From contig JAIVHN010000068.1 of the NCBI GenBank assembly GCA_020201015.1, forward strand, positions 7,275 through 12,824: a stretch of DNA of 5,550 nt. Reading direction: 5' to 3'. A model generated the notes under the pieces. The model was not told the DNA's origin and ran no database searches. It saw only the letters and a list, made by a program, of their open reading frames with translations. Shown in pieces: positions 1-5,550 of this stretch. Origin of the DNA: Spirochaeta sp. (GTDB lineage: Bacteria; Spirochaetota; Spirochaetia; DSM-27196; SLAA01). The position numbers and the translations under genes are program-made. Numbering within the stretch: position 1 is the stretch's first letter; each line of letters starts with the position of its first letter.

Positions 1-1
1 C

Positions 2-1198
2 GATCGGCTTGACCGTCTACATACCGCCCCTGGTGAGTCGGAGTCGATTAGAATTGGCTTTGATACCTCAGCAGCAGCAAACTACGAAGAAATTCTGCTC
101 ACTATACGGGCGCACACCACTCGCGATCTCCATGTTGGTGAGTCGGGGCTGGTGACTGCGGGTAGCGAGATTGCTTCAGAGCAGTTCCTTGTACGAGCCG
201 CACGAGGTGCAAGCCCTGAATCTTCACGCAATGCAGGTGCTCTATCGCTCAAGCAAGATGATCGGCGTATCTGGATTAGAAATGATCGGCTGCGGGTAAC
301 CTTCCAAAAGGAACCCGGCATTATTTCCTCCGTGTTCTGGGATGAACAAGACATTCTTCTGCATGGGCCAAAAATGCAGTTATACCGCCCACAGACGGAC
401 AACGACCGTTTTGCTGTGACGCCCCACGGGGAGAGTCCGCTTGGGTCCCATCCGGACAGCTTGCACTACCGCTCACCGGACATGGTAGCGGAAGATCCAG
501 AGGTAGATGAGCTTGAGGACGGCTCTATTCGTGTGCGCATTCAGCACTATGTGCGCGGAGTATCGGAGGAGCGCGCCGTCGAACATCACCATGAGTACCT
601 TGTACATACCAGTGGCGACATCTACAGCCGACATCTATTCATTATTGGTGAAAAAAACCCGGCACCACTGCGTGTTGGTGTGCGTTGTGAGCTCAAGGCA
701 GGCTACAACCAGGTTAGCTGGTACGGCCGAGGGCCGCATGAAAACTACCCCGACCGCAATAGCTCGGCTCATATAGGGCTCTACATGGGCAAACCGCATG
801 AGCTCGCTACCCCGTACATCCGTCCGCAGGAAAACGGTGCCCGCACCGATGTGCTGTGGGCGGCCATTGAGGAGCCCGGCAAGAGCGGGCTTCTGCTCCA
901 CATGCCTGACCTGTCTGTCTGGAGCGCTTTACCGTTCCGCCCTGAAGACATAGACCAGGCCGAACACGACTACGAGTTACAGCCGCGGGAAGAGACGGTA
1001 GTTCTTGTCGACTGTGCCCACGCCGGGCTCGGCACCGGGGCAGTTGGGCCAGCAACTCGTGAAGCGTACAAAACCAGCGCCGGACGCTATCGATGTCAGC
1101 TACGAATGCGCCCCTACCGGACGGGTGAAGAAGACCCGGCCCTGCTAGCACGTCAAACCCGCGAGAACCGCTGGAGCCGCAACTTCAACTGGGAATAG
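2..1198 (+). CDS. lacZ: Beta-galactosidase (GH2, LacZ type), C-terminal part, 5' end missing
   Basis: The frame is open from the window edge to TAG at 1196-1198, giving 398 residues of a protein that is about 1,000 residues long in this family. LacZ-type enzymes hydrolyse terminal beta-galactosides such as lactose, usually in the cytoplasm. What is visible is the end of the beta-sandwich domain 4 (roughly residues 1-65) and most of the 'Bgal small chain' domain 5 (roughly 85-370). Diagnostic blocks are RPQTDNDR (nt 386-409), matching the R-x-P-x-D-N-D block of E. coli LacZ, and YGRGPHENYPDR (nt 722-757), matching its LGLGPQENYPDR, followed by TPYIRPQENG. The catalytic glutamates and sugar-binding core lie upstream of the window, so activity cannot be judged. 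Near the end, GLGTGAVGP replaces the E. coli segment GIGGDDSWSP, so the Trp999 equivalent is absent. A tail of about 25 residues follows the last domain. The stop is 1 base before the next start codon. Evolved-beta-galactosidase (EbgA) relatives share these blocks, so the exact subfamily is open. Confidence 0.93.
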   Translation, partial: DRLDRLHTAPGESESIRIGFDTSAAANYEEILLTIRAHTTRDLHVGESGLVTAGSEIASEQFLVRAARGASPESSRNAGALSLKQDDRRIWIRNDRLRVTFQKEPGIISSVFWDEQDILLHGPKMQLYRPQTDNDRFAVTPHGESPLGSHPDSLHYRSPDMVAEDPEVDELEDGSIRVRIQHYVRGVSEERAVEHHHEYLVHTSGDIYSRHLFIIGEKNPAPLRVGVRCELKAGYNQVSWYGRGPHENYPDRNSSAHIGLYMGKPHELATPYIRPQENGARTDVLWAAIEEPGKSGLLLHMPDLSVWSALPFRPEDIDQAEHDYELQPREETVVLVDCAHAGLGTGAVGPATREAYKTSAGRYRCQLRMRPYRTGEEDPALLARQTRENRWSRNFNWE

Positions 1199-1199
1199 C

Positions 1200-2186
1200 G
1201 TGGTGAGCGGCAATATTTGGACGCAGCTTGAACGACCTATGCGCATTCTGGCGCCAATGGAAGATGTTACCGACACAGTGTTCCGGCAAATTGTGGGCAG
1301 CCTTGCCCCACCAGACCTGTATTTTACCGAGTTTTTACGCGCGGACCTCTTTCAACCACGTTTTGCCGGCCGCATGCAGCGTCGCCTTGAGTTCTCGGAG
1401 GCGGAGCGGCCAATTATTGCGCAGATTTGGGGGAACGATACACGTGACTACGGCGTGGCGGCCGCCCGTTTAGCGCAGCTCGGGTATGACGGGATAGACA
1501 TTAACATGGGCTGTCCAGCCCCAAAGCTGGTAAAAAAAGGCTGCTGCGCCGGTCTCATTCGAACTCCACTCAAGGCAGCCGAGCTTTACGCGGCGGCATG
1601 TGAAGGTGCTCAGGGAGTACCGGTCAGCATAAAGACCAGAATTGGACTTGATACCCCTGAGACTGAGGACTGGATCGGCTTCCTGCTACAGCTCCGGCCA
1701 GCGGCTCTTACGGTTCACGGCCGCACAGCGGCGGAGATGTCGGACCCACCCGCAGACTGGTCGCAGGTGCGTCTGGCGGTAGAGCTGCGCAACCGGATTT
1801 CCCCCTCAACCGTTATGGTTGGTAACGGCGATATACGCTCGGAAAGCGAACTCCAGGCAGCGGCGGCCGCTTCCGGGGTAGAGGGCGTCATGATTGGCCG
1901 TGGGATTTTTGAAGACCTCCTGGCATTTCGGCGCAGCGGCGCGTCTTGGGTAGAACAACCCCGTGAGGTCGTGTTAGAAACCTTTATACGTCACATTGAA
2001 CTGCACCGCATCTACTGGCAAGGCGAACGTAACTTTGAAATTCTAAAAAAGTTTGCACGAGCCTACCTGCATGGCCTCCCCGACTTCGACAGCCTCTACC
2101 GCGAGGTAATGCGCTACCACGACCATGACTCTCTTGTTGCGCTCCTGCAGCGCTCTGTACAGCAGCCGTTTCCGGAGTTAAAATGA
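1200..2186 (+). CDS. dus: tRNA-dihydrouridine synthase (Dus family)
   Basis: Flavin-dependent enzyme of the Dus family, which reduces specific uridines in tRNA to dihydrouridine using FMN and NADPH in the cytoplasm. The 328-residue product has the family features in order: LAPMEDVTD near the start of the TIM barrel (FMN loop), TEF, AQIWG, INMGCP with the catalytic cysteine, the KTRIG strand, VHGRT, the phosphate-binding pair GNGDI and GVMIGRG, then a helical C-terminal RNA-binding domain. After INMGCP it reads APKLVKKGCCAGLI, where many relatives have a G-A/S-A-L pattern; the extra cysteines are unusual but not at the catalytic site. Which uridine is modified (DusA, B or C type) cannot be settled. 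The start is ambiguous. GTG at 1200 or 1203, with weak GGGAA at 1191-1195, fits coupling to lacZ, whose stop is 1 base away. ATG at 1239 gives MRILAPM, close to the E. coli DusC start, but has no visible Shine-Dalgarno. The stop TGA overlaps an ATG of a possible small ORF. Confidence 0.95.
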   Translation: MVSGNIWTQLERPMRILAPMEDVTDTVFRQIVGSLAPPDLYFTEFLRADLFQPRFAGRMQRRLEFSEAERPIIAQIWGNDTRDYGVAAARLAQLGYDGIDINMGCPAPKLVKKGCCAGLIRTPLKAAELYAAACEGAQGVPVSIKTRIGLDTPETEDWIGFLLQLRPAALTVHGRTAAEMSDPPADWSQVRLAVELRNRISPSTVMVGNGDIRSESELQAAAAASGVEGVMIGRGIFEDLLAFRRSGASWVEQPREVVLETFIRHIELHRIYWQGERNFEILKKFARAYLHGLPDFDSLYREVMRYHDHDSLVALLQRSVQQPFPELK

Positions 2187-2242
2187 ATGACGATGTCGTG
2201 TTCATGCTGAGCACAACACCATGCCAAGTAACAACGAGGTAA
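2183..2242 (+). CDS. Possible 19-codon ORF between dus and nrdR
   Basis: ATG at 2183 overlaps the dus stop as ATGA, and the frame runs to TAA at 2240-2242, encoding MNDDVVFMLSTTPCQVTTR. A good Shine-Dalgarno, GGAG at 2174-2177, lies 5 bases before this ATG. The ORF ends inside the Shine-Dalgarno of nrdR (GAGGT, 2236-2240), so a ribosome terminating here would sit on the nrdR initiation site. That layout would suit translational coupling rather than a functional peptide. No known leader peptide is recognised, and so short an ORF can arise by chance, so this is a hypothesis. Confidence 0.3.
   Translation: MNDDVVFMLSTTPCQVTTR
2236..2240 (+). promoter_or_regulatory. Shine-Dalgarno of nrdR, decides the start
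   Basis: GAGGT lies 7 bases before the ATG at 2248. The alternative in-frame ATG at 2221 has only a weak TGAG upstream and would put nine extra residues before the zinc ribbon, whose first cysteine is normally residue 3. This supports initiation at 2248. Confidence 0.75.
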
Positions 2243-2247
2243 AACCT

Positions 2248-2754
2248 ATGCGCTGTCCGCTCTGCGATAGTTTAGAAGACAAGGTTATTGAGTCGCGCTC
2301 GCTGGCGGGAGGCAGTAGTATTCGTCGTCGGAGAGAATGCCTTGCGTGCGGATATCGCTTTACCTCCTACGAACGGCTTGAGGACAAACAGCTGATGGTG
2401 GTCAAGCGTTCGGACCGTCGCGAGCCATTTAGTCGTGAGAAACTGGAAAAAGGCCTTGAGCAGGCGGTGCGTAAACGCGCGGTACCTCAACTGCAAATAG
2501 AGAGCATAGTCAACGAGATTGAAGAACAGGCAATGTTGCAAGCTCGAGCTGGCAACGAAATATCTTCGGAATGGCTTGGCGACCGAGTCTTAGATGCGCT
2601 GTACAACCTCGACCGAGTTGCGTATGTGCGCTTTGCATCGGTGTATCGAAACTTCACAAATGTAGCTGAGTTCATAACCGAAATACAGAAAATCACAAGC
2701 TGGCGAGGCGCACCCGGCGTTGCCGGGCCCACTCATGAAAAGCGACAAGACTAG
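2248..2754 (+). CDS. nrdR: Transcriptional repressor NrdR
   Basis: NrdR is a nucleotide-sensing repressor: its ATP-cone binds ATP or dATP and sets the oligomeric state, and its zinc ribbon binds paired NrdR boxes upstream of ribonucleotide reductase operons. The 168-residue product has an N-terminal zinc ribbon with C3/C6 (CPLC) and C31/C34 (CLAC), the basic DNA-binding segment SSIRRRREC, then GYRFTSYE. The ATP-cone runs from about residue 47 (VVKRSDRREPF, the nucleotide-binding strand) through VAYVRFASVYRNF at about 122-134. Length is close to the usual 150-170 residues; the last 20 or so (SWRGAPG onward) are an unconserved tail. The start is fixed by the Shine-Dalgarno at 2236-2240 and by C3. 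It lies 61 bases after dus on the same strand, probably co-transcribed. No ribonucleotide reductase gene or recognisable NrdR box is in the window, so its targets lie elsewhere. Confidence 0.97.
   Translation: MRCPLCDSLEDKVIESRSLAGGSSIRRRRECLACGYRFTSYERLEDKQLMVVKRSDRREPFSREKLEKGLEQAVRKRAVPQLQIESIVNEIEEQAMLQARAGNEISSEWLGDRVLDALYNLDRVAYVRFASVYRNFTNVAEFITEIQKITSWRGAPGVAGPTHEKRQD
2713..2727. repeat. GC-rich hairpin in the nrdR 3' end
   Basis: CCCGGC-GTT-GCCGGG is a perfect 6-bp stem with a 3-base loop, inside the variable C-terminal tail of nrdR and about 30 bases downstream of the tRNA 3' end on the opposite strand. No T-run follows on either strand, so it is not a canonical intrinsic terminator. 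It could help slow polymerase at this convergent junction, or simply be coding sequence. Confidence 0.35.
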
Positions 2755-2755
2755 G

Positions 2756-2828
2756 TAGTGGCGGAGGGATTTGAACCCCCGACCGAACGGATATGAGCCG
2801 TTTGCTCTACCGACTGAGCTACGCCACC
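2756..2828 (-). tRNA. tRNA with CAT anticodon, probably elongator Met
   Basis: The minus strand folds into a complete 73-nt cloverleaf. The 7-bp acceptor stem runs from 2828 and closes with a G1-U72 wobble. T8-A9 and the D arm (GCTC / AGTCGGTA / GAGC) follow, then the 5-bp anticodon stem AACGG/CCGTT with loop CTCATAT and anticodon CAT at 2795-2793, the 5-base variable loop CGGTC, and the T arm GGGGG-TTCAAAT-CCCTC. The discriminator is A73. CCA is not encoded (the next bases are CCT), so it would be added after transcription. The initiator type is unlikely: there is no C1/A72 mismatch and the anticodon stem lacks three consecutive G-C pairs with G on the 5' side. The lysidine tRNA-Ile type is less likely because pairs 4-69 and 5-68 are G-C, opposite to the E. 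coli TilS determinants. T38 is atypical. It has its own promoter. Confidence 0.93.
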
Positions 2829-2847
2829 ATGAAGTAAGTAATGCGGA

Positions 2848-2877
2848 ACTATAGCAATACAGCTGTATTTGTGTCAA
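2848..2877 (-). promoter_or_regulatory. Sigma-70-type promoter for the tRNA
   Basis: Read on the minus strand, a perfect -35 TTGACA (2877-2872) and a -10 TATAGT (2853-2848) are separated by 18 bases, with TGC directly before the -10 (extended -10). The expected start of transcription is near 2841, about 13 bases before the tRNA 5' end. Only the tRNA lies downstream on this strand. The near-consensus sequence fits strong stable-RNA expression. Confidence 0.8.
2856..2869. repeat. Perfect 14-bp palindrome inside the tRNA promoter spacer
   Basis: AATACAGCTGTATT equals its own reverse complement and occupies 14 of the 18 spacer bases between the -35 and -10 hexamers. A two-fold symmetric site here is where a dimeric repressor or spacer-twisting activator could bind. 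It matches no operator I recognise with confidence; ACAG/CTGT half-sites resemble parts of several known boxes but in a different arrangement. Confidence 0.6.
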
Positions 2878-2959
2878 CTGCTGCACGGGCGCTGCAGTGT
2901 ACGGGCTCAGTCAGGGGCGCAAGCACCAGCGCGGGCCAGTAGTCCCTGCAACGACGCCG

Positions 2960-5548
2960 TTACCACAGATTGTGTTCACGCGCTAAAGAGATAAGGCGCC
3001 GGTTGATGGGGTTTGCTCGTTGGAACTCGAGCTTCTCTTGCGTATTTTCTATTCGTGCGGTTCGCTCGCGCAGCAAACGAACGGCCTGACCGAGTACGGC
3101 GCCGGGGTCCGGATCATCGGCACCCCTACTCCGGGAAAGCGCCATGCTATAGACCATTAAATACAAACGCCTATAGGGGTCCACGGCGCCACGAGCGGCA
3201 TCACGGCACATTTGTCCCATAAGCTCTCCGGCGGGAGCGCTCTCTCCACGCTGAAGCAGTGCAAGAGCCCTGCACGTTGCGCGCATTCGTTCAAATACAA
3301 TCTCCGGCCCAAGGGCCTGGTCCTCTACGAGAAATACACGTGGTGGTCGCAGCAGATAGATAGTGGATGGCTGTGAATCTGCACTGGGCAGTGAGCACAG
3401 TAGTTCAAGCGCCTCCCCGGCACGCCCTTGTGAGACAAGTGCGGCTGTATCAATTAACTGATTCTCGCGGAGCATCTCCTTGCAGAATTGCAGCGTATTG
3501 CTGCGTGATGCAGGAGCTACGGTCTCGGCTACACTCCCTCCTTCTATTAGGACGCACAACGTGTCCCAGTATTTCAGGCTCAGCGCCCAGTCCTGCTTGC
3601 CGATCAACTCCAGAAATTGCCTCATCTCACCGAGCATCAAACGTGCCGACTCATGCCGCCCAAGTTCTAAAGCGTAGCGAAACCCAAGTACACGGCGTAG
3701 AACACGAAAGGATGACGGGGTCATCACCATAGCCTCGCGCTCTTTTAAGGCATCAAGCACTTGGCCTACCCGCGTAAGATTGCCGTCTATAAAGTACGCG
3801 CACCCTTCAATCAAGAGCCCATGTTCATGTTTACCAAACATGTTGGTCTTAGCCTCGGAGCGAACCCGGCCCGCGTACTCGCGTGCCTCGGTGACCCGCC
3901 CGACCTTGAGCAGACTATCGGCAAGGTGCAGCTGCGCCCTTCCTGCCATTTCGCGGTCACCTAGTTCCTGGGCTCGCATGAGAGCATCTTTAGCATACTG
4001 CTTGAGCGCCTCAGGATCTCCTGCCGTCACGGCTTGATCGGCACAAGCAAGAATCCAGTTGAGTTCAGATCTGACGCGGCCGGACAGGGCGTGGTGCCTG
4101 CCGTTAGCCTGCGCAATACTCGCAATCTTGGTTCCGGCAACTGGAGACCTGCGCACTGGCCCTGTCAACCGAATAGCGCTTTCTGGAGTTTCCGTTGCCG
4201 CGACTAGCGCTTTTAATCGGATAGTGCCCGCATCAATTGCGAGGCTTAGTTCCGACTGTGCTGGCTCATCGGGCGCACCTAACGGTGCCCCGGCAAGTAG
4301 TCCCTCTGCTTCGTTACTACATCCTTGCTCAATGGTTGCATTAAATAAATCGTTCCACAGTGAGAAGGCTTCCCGCCAACGGCCTGCCCATTCCAGGGCT
4401 GCGACTACGCGCGGATGTATACCGGTCCTTAGGTTTACGTAGCGCTCGCACAACAGATTGCCGTACTCACTACGCAGTCGACGTACCTCTGTGGAACAGT
4501 CGTCGTATAGATTTGAGGCCTCGGTTGGAGTGTCTTCTATGAGCTGCAAAGCTGTAGCATGTCCTTCGGCGACCCGCGCAATTTCCTCTCCGTTTAATAC
4601 CGAATCAAGCAACATGTGTATCTTAGGTACAGACGTTTCGGGCTGAGGAGTAGGCATAAAAAAAGAGTAGACCGGCGCGGCCCATGTAAAACGAGCTGGA
4701 GATGAACGACCGGAGAGGATAACCGGGATCGGACCCACTTTAGCATGATCACGTAGCTGGCCGGAGTCTATAAGACCCTGTACCACAGCACGGCTCGCAC
4801 GGTCCATATACTCGGGCTCCTGTAAGACAACAAGAAAAGGCAGCCCAGAGGACTTGGCATGAACTTGAAATGCGTCCACAACTAACCCAAGCATAACAAG
4901 GTAGTCTTTTGCCTGTACCGGATCACTACTAAAACGGAAAGTGGCACGCTCGCTTAAGCTCCCATATGACTCCCGTAGGATTCTCCGTCCAGCATGCCGT
5001 AGGTAAAGCTGCAACCACTCTGGATCAATTCCCGACAGCATTTTTCTTATGCTCTCGTAGGGTGAACAAGAAAATTCCTTACTACCGACGAGTTTAAGGT
5101 AGAACAGATCGTCGACCTCCCCACAGTAGCGCTGAAAAGCAGCACGCAACTCATGGGCCAACACAGTCACATCCCTACAGCGAAACTCGTAAACTCGGTC
5201 CGCAAAGCCACCATTCAAAGCTGGCGTTAGTATATCGAGTAGACGCTCCCCAAGTACATCGGATTCATGAGACTCCTGCGCAGATGCAGCGACGGCATCA
5301 TCGGCGCCGGTAGCAGGGGGCGGCACACAATACCACCGGCCGGATTGTTGAATAATGGCACTCGTCTCAAGCCTTCCGTTCAAAAGAGGCAGCACCTGTG
5401 GCGTGAACCACAGTGTATCTTGCTCAGGAACAGTTGCCATGAGCGCCTGAAAGCGTTGAAGTGCTGCTTCGGTAGTAGCTTCGCTTAGATTTTCCAGCAG
5501 TAATTTATAGCCGTAAAGCTCATGAGATCCGAGTCTCATGAGCTTTAC
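2960..5548 (-). CDS. Large STAND/AAA_16-like protein with TPR-type repeats, probably 5'-partial
   Basis: The longest ATG-initiated reading is 859 residues, from ATG at 5539-5537 to TAA at 2962-2960, but the frame stays open to the window edge, so the true start may lie beyond. Residue numbers here count from that ATG. Residues about 115-280 follow the order of an AAA_16/STAND ATPase module. SPYESIRKML (159-168) resembles the 'PYxPxREAL' segment, and LPFLVVLQEPEYMDRAS (233-249), followed by PIPVILSGR, resembles the Walker B strand region 'LVLDDLHWADPAS' and the next strand. No GxxGxGKS/T P-loop is present, and the Walker B aspartates are replaced by Q-E-P-E. From about 490 to 830 the protein is helical and repeat-like; the clearest TPR is about 530-563, with others near 508-541 and 610-643. 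It ends with FQRANPINRRLISLA, a C-terminal pattern I associate with large ATPase/TPR signalling proteins. No signal peptide or membrane segment is seen. Probably a cytoplasmic scaffold or regulator, role unknown. The first residues lie in a terminal inverted repeat and are suspect. Confidence 0.8.
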   Translation of the reverse strand, partial: VKLMRLGSHELYGYKLLLENLSEATTEAALQRFQALMATVPEQDTLWFTPQVLPLLNGRLETSAIIQQSGRWYCVPPPATGADDAVAASAQESHESDVLGERLLDILTPALNGGFADRVYEFRCRDVTVLAHELRAAFQRYCGEVDDLFYLKLVGSKEFSCSPYESIRKMLSGIDPEWLQLYLRHAGRRILRESYGSLSERATFRFSSDPVQAKDYLVMLGLVVDAFQVHAKSSGLPFLVVLQEPEYMDRASRAVVQGLIDSGQLRDHAKVGPIPVILSGRSSPARFTWAAPVYSFFMPTPQPETSVPKIHMLLDSVLNGEEIARVAEGHATALQLIEDTPTEASNLYDDCSTEVRRLRSEYGNLLCERYVNLRTGIHPRVVAALEWAGRWREAFSLWNDLFNATIEQGCSNEAEGLLAGAPLGAPDEPAQSELSLAIDAGTIRLKALVAATETPESAIRLTGPVRRSPVAGTKIASIAQANGRHHALSGRVRSELNWILACADQAVTAGDPEALKQYAKDALMRAQELGDREMAGRAQLHLADSLLKVGRVTEAREYAGRVRSEAKTNMFGKHEHGLLIEGCAYFIDGNLTRVGQVLDALKEREAMVMTPSSFRVLRRVLGFRYALELGRHESARLMLGEMRQFLELIGKQDWALSLKYWDTLCVLIEGGSVAETVAPASRSNTLQFCKEMLRENQLIDTAALVSQGRAGEALELLCSLPSADSQPSTIYLLRPPRVFLVEDQALGPEIVFERMRATCRALALLQRGESAPAGELMGQMCRDAARGAVDPYRRLYLMVYSMALSRSRGADDPDPGAVLGQAVRLLRERTARIENTQEKLEFQRANPINRRLISLAREHNLW

Positions 5549-5550
5549 GG
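5511..5550. repeat. Perfect 17-bp inverted repeat ending at the last base
   Basis: Left arm 5511-5527 (CCGTAAAGCTCATGAGA) and right arm 5534-5550 are exact reverse complements around the 6-base loop TCCGAG. The right arm stops exactly at the final base, as expected of a foldback chimera or an assembly break at a palindrome. The apparent start codon of the large minus-strand gene (5539-5537) lies in the right arm, and a second CATG copy lies in the left arm. A true genomic hairpin is also possible. Confidence 0.9.

Noticed and set aside
32..146. Repeated GGTGAGTCGG at 32-41 and 137-146
   Set aside because: Two 10-base copies inside coding sequence, both encoding Gly-Glu-Ser; most simply coincidence, with no further copies seen.
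807..1151. Minus-strand 114-codon frame within lacZ
   Set aside because: It is antisense to clearly conserved beta-galactosidase sequence and its translation has no recognisable domain.
2221..2247. Upstream ATG at 2221 as the nrdR start
   Set aside because: It has only a weak Shine-Dalgarno and adds nine residues before the zinc ribbon, whereas ATG 2248 has GAGGT at 7-base spacing and puts the first cysteine at residue 3.
2713..2727. GC hairpin as a rho-independent terminator for nrdR or the tRNA
   Set aside because: The stem is only 6 bp and no T-run follows on either strand, so it was listed only as a hairpin.
2881..2959. Possible terminator or small RNA between the large gene and the tRNA promoter
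   Set aside because: Only short imperfect stems (for example CTGCA...TGCAG at 2880-2897) and no T-run; nothing supportable.
3367..4442. Plus-strand open frames opposite the large minus-strand gene, for example 3367-3732 and 4059-4442
   Set aside because: They lie wholly antisense to a much longer, well-structured frame, show no recognisable motifs or consistent ribosome-binding sites, and read like shadow translations.

Overview
This 5,550-base window looks like a whole short contig or contig fragment from a bacterium of moderate G+C content. It carries ordinary chromosomal genes, and both ends cut into a coding region. The best, still weak, taxonomic hint is Spirochaetota or a similar lineage. 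The NrdR body (RRRRECLACGYRFTSYE) and the Dus N-terminus (APMEDVTDTVFRQI, later PPDLYFTEF) resemble forms I recall from spirochaetes and some candidate-phyla bacteria, and the large degenerate ATPase/TPR protein would fit. I could not search any of this.

Layout. Plus strand, 2-2754: the C-terminal 398 residues of a LacZ-type (GH2) beta-galactosidase, then a tRNA-dihydrouridine synthase starting 1 base after the lacZ stop, then nrdR, the zinc-ribbon/ATP-cone repressor of ribonucleotide reductase genes. A possible 19-codon ORF bridges dus and nrdR. Minus strand, 2756-5550: a tRNA with a CAT anticodon, probably elongator Met, behind its own strong promoter at 2848-2877. Upstream of it on the same strand is a very large gene for a protein with a STAND/AAA_16-like region followed by TPR-like helical repeats. 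The two transcription directions meet tail to tail, with 1 base between the nrdR stop and the tRNA 3' end, and I see no canonical intrinsic terminator.

How the genes work together. lacZ, dus and nrdR are packed like one transcription unit but serve unrelated jobs: sugar hydrolysis, tRNA modification and deoxynucleotide control. The spacing suggests co-transcription or translational coupling rather than one pathway. The tRNA and the ATPase-like gene need not be functionally linked. I see no mobile element, CRISPR array, rRNA or defence cassette.

The points most worth a second look are: the last 40 bases, a perfect 17-bp inverted repeat that ends exactly at the final base and may be an assembly or amplification foldback; the apparent loss of both Walker motifs in the large protein; a perfect 14-bp palindrome filling most of the spacer of the tRNA promoter; and the small coupled ORF before nrdR. 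I found no convincing new multi-gene system.
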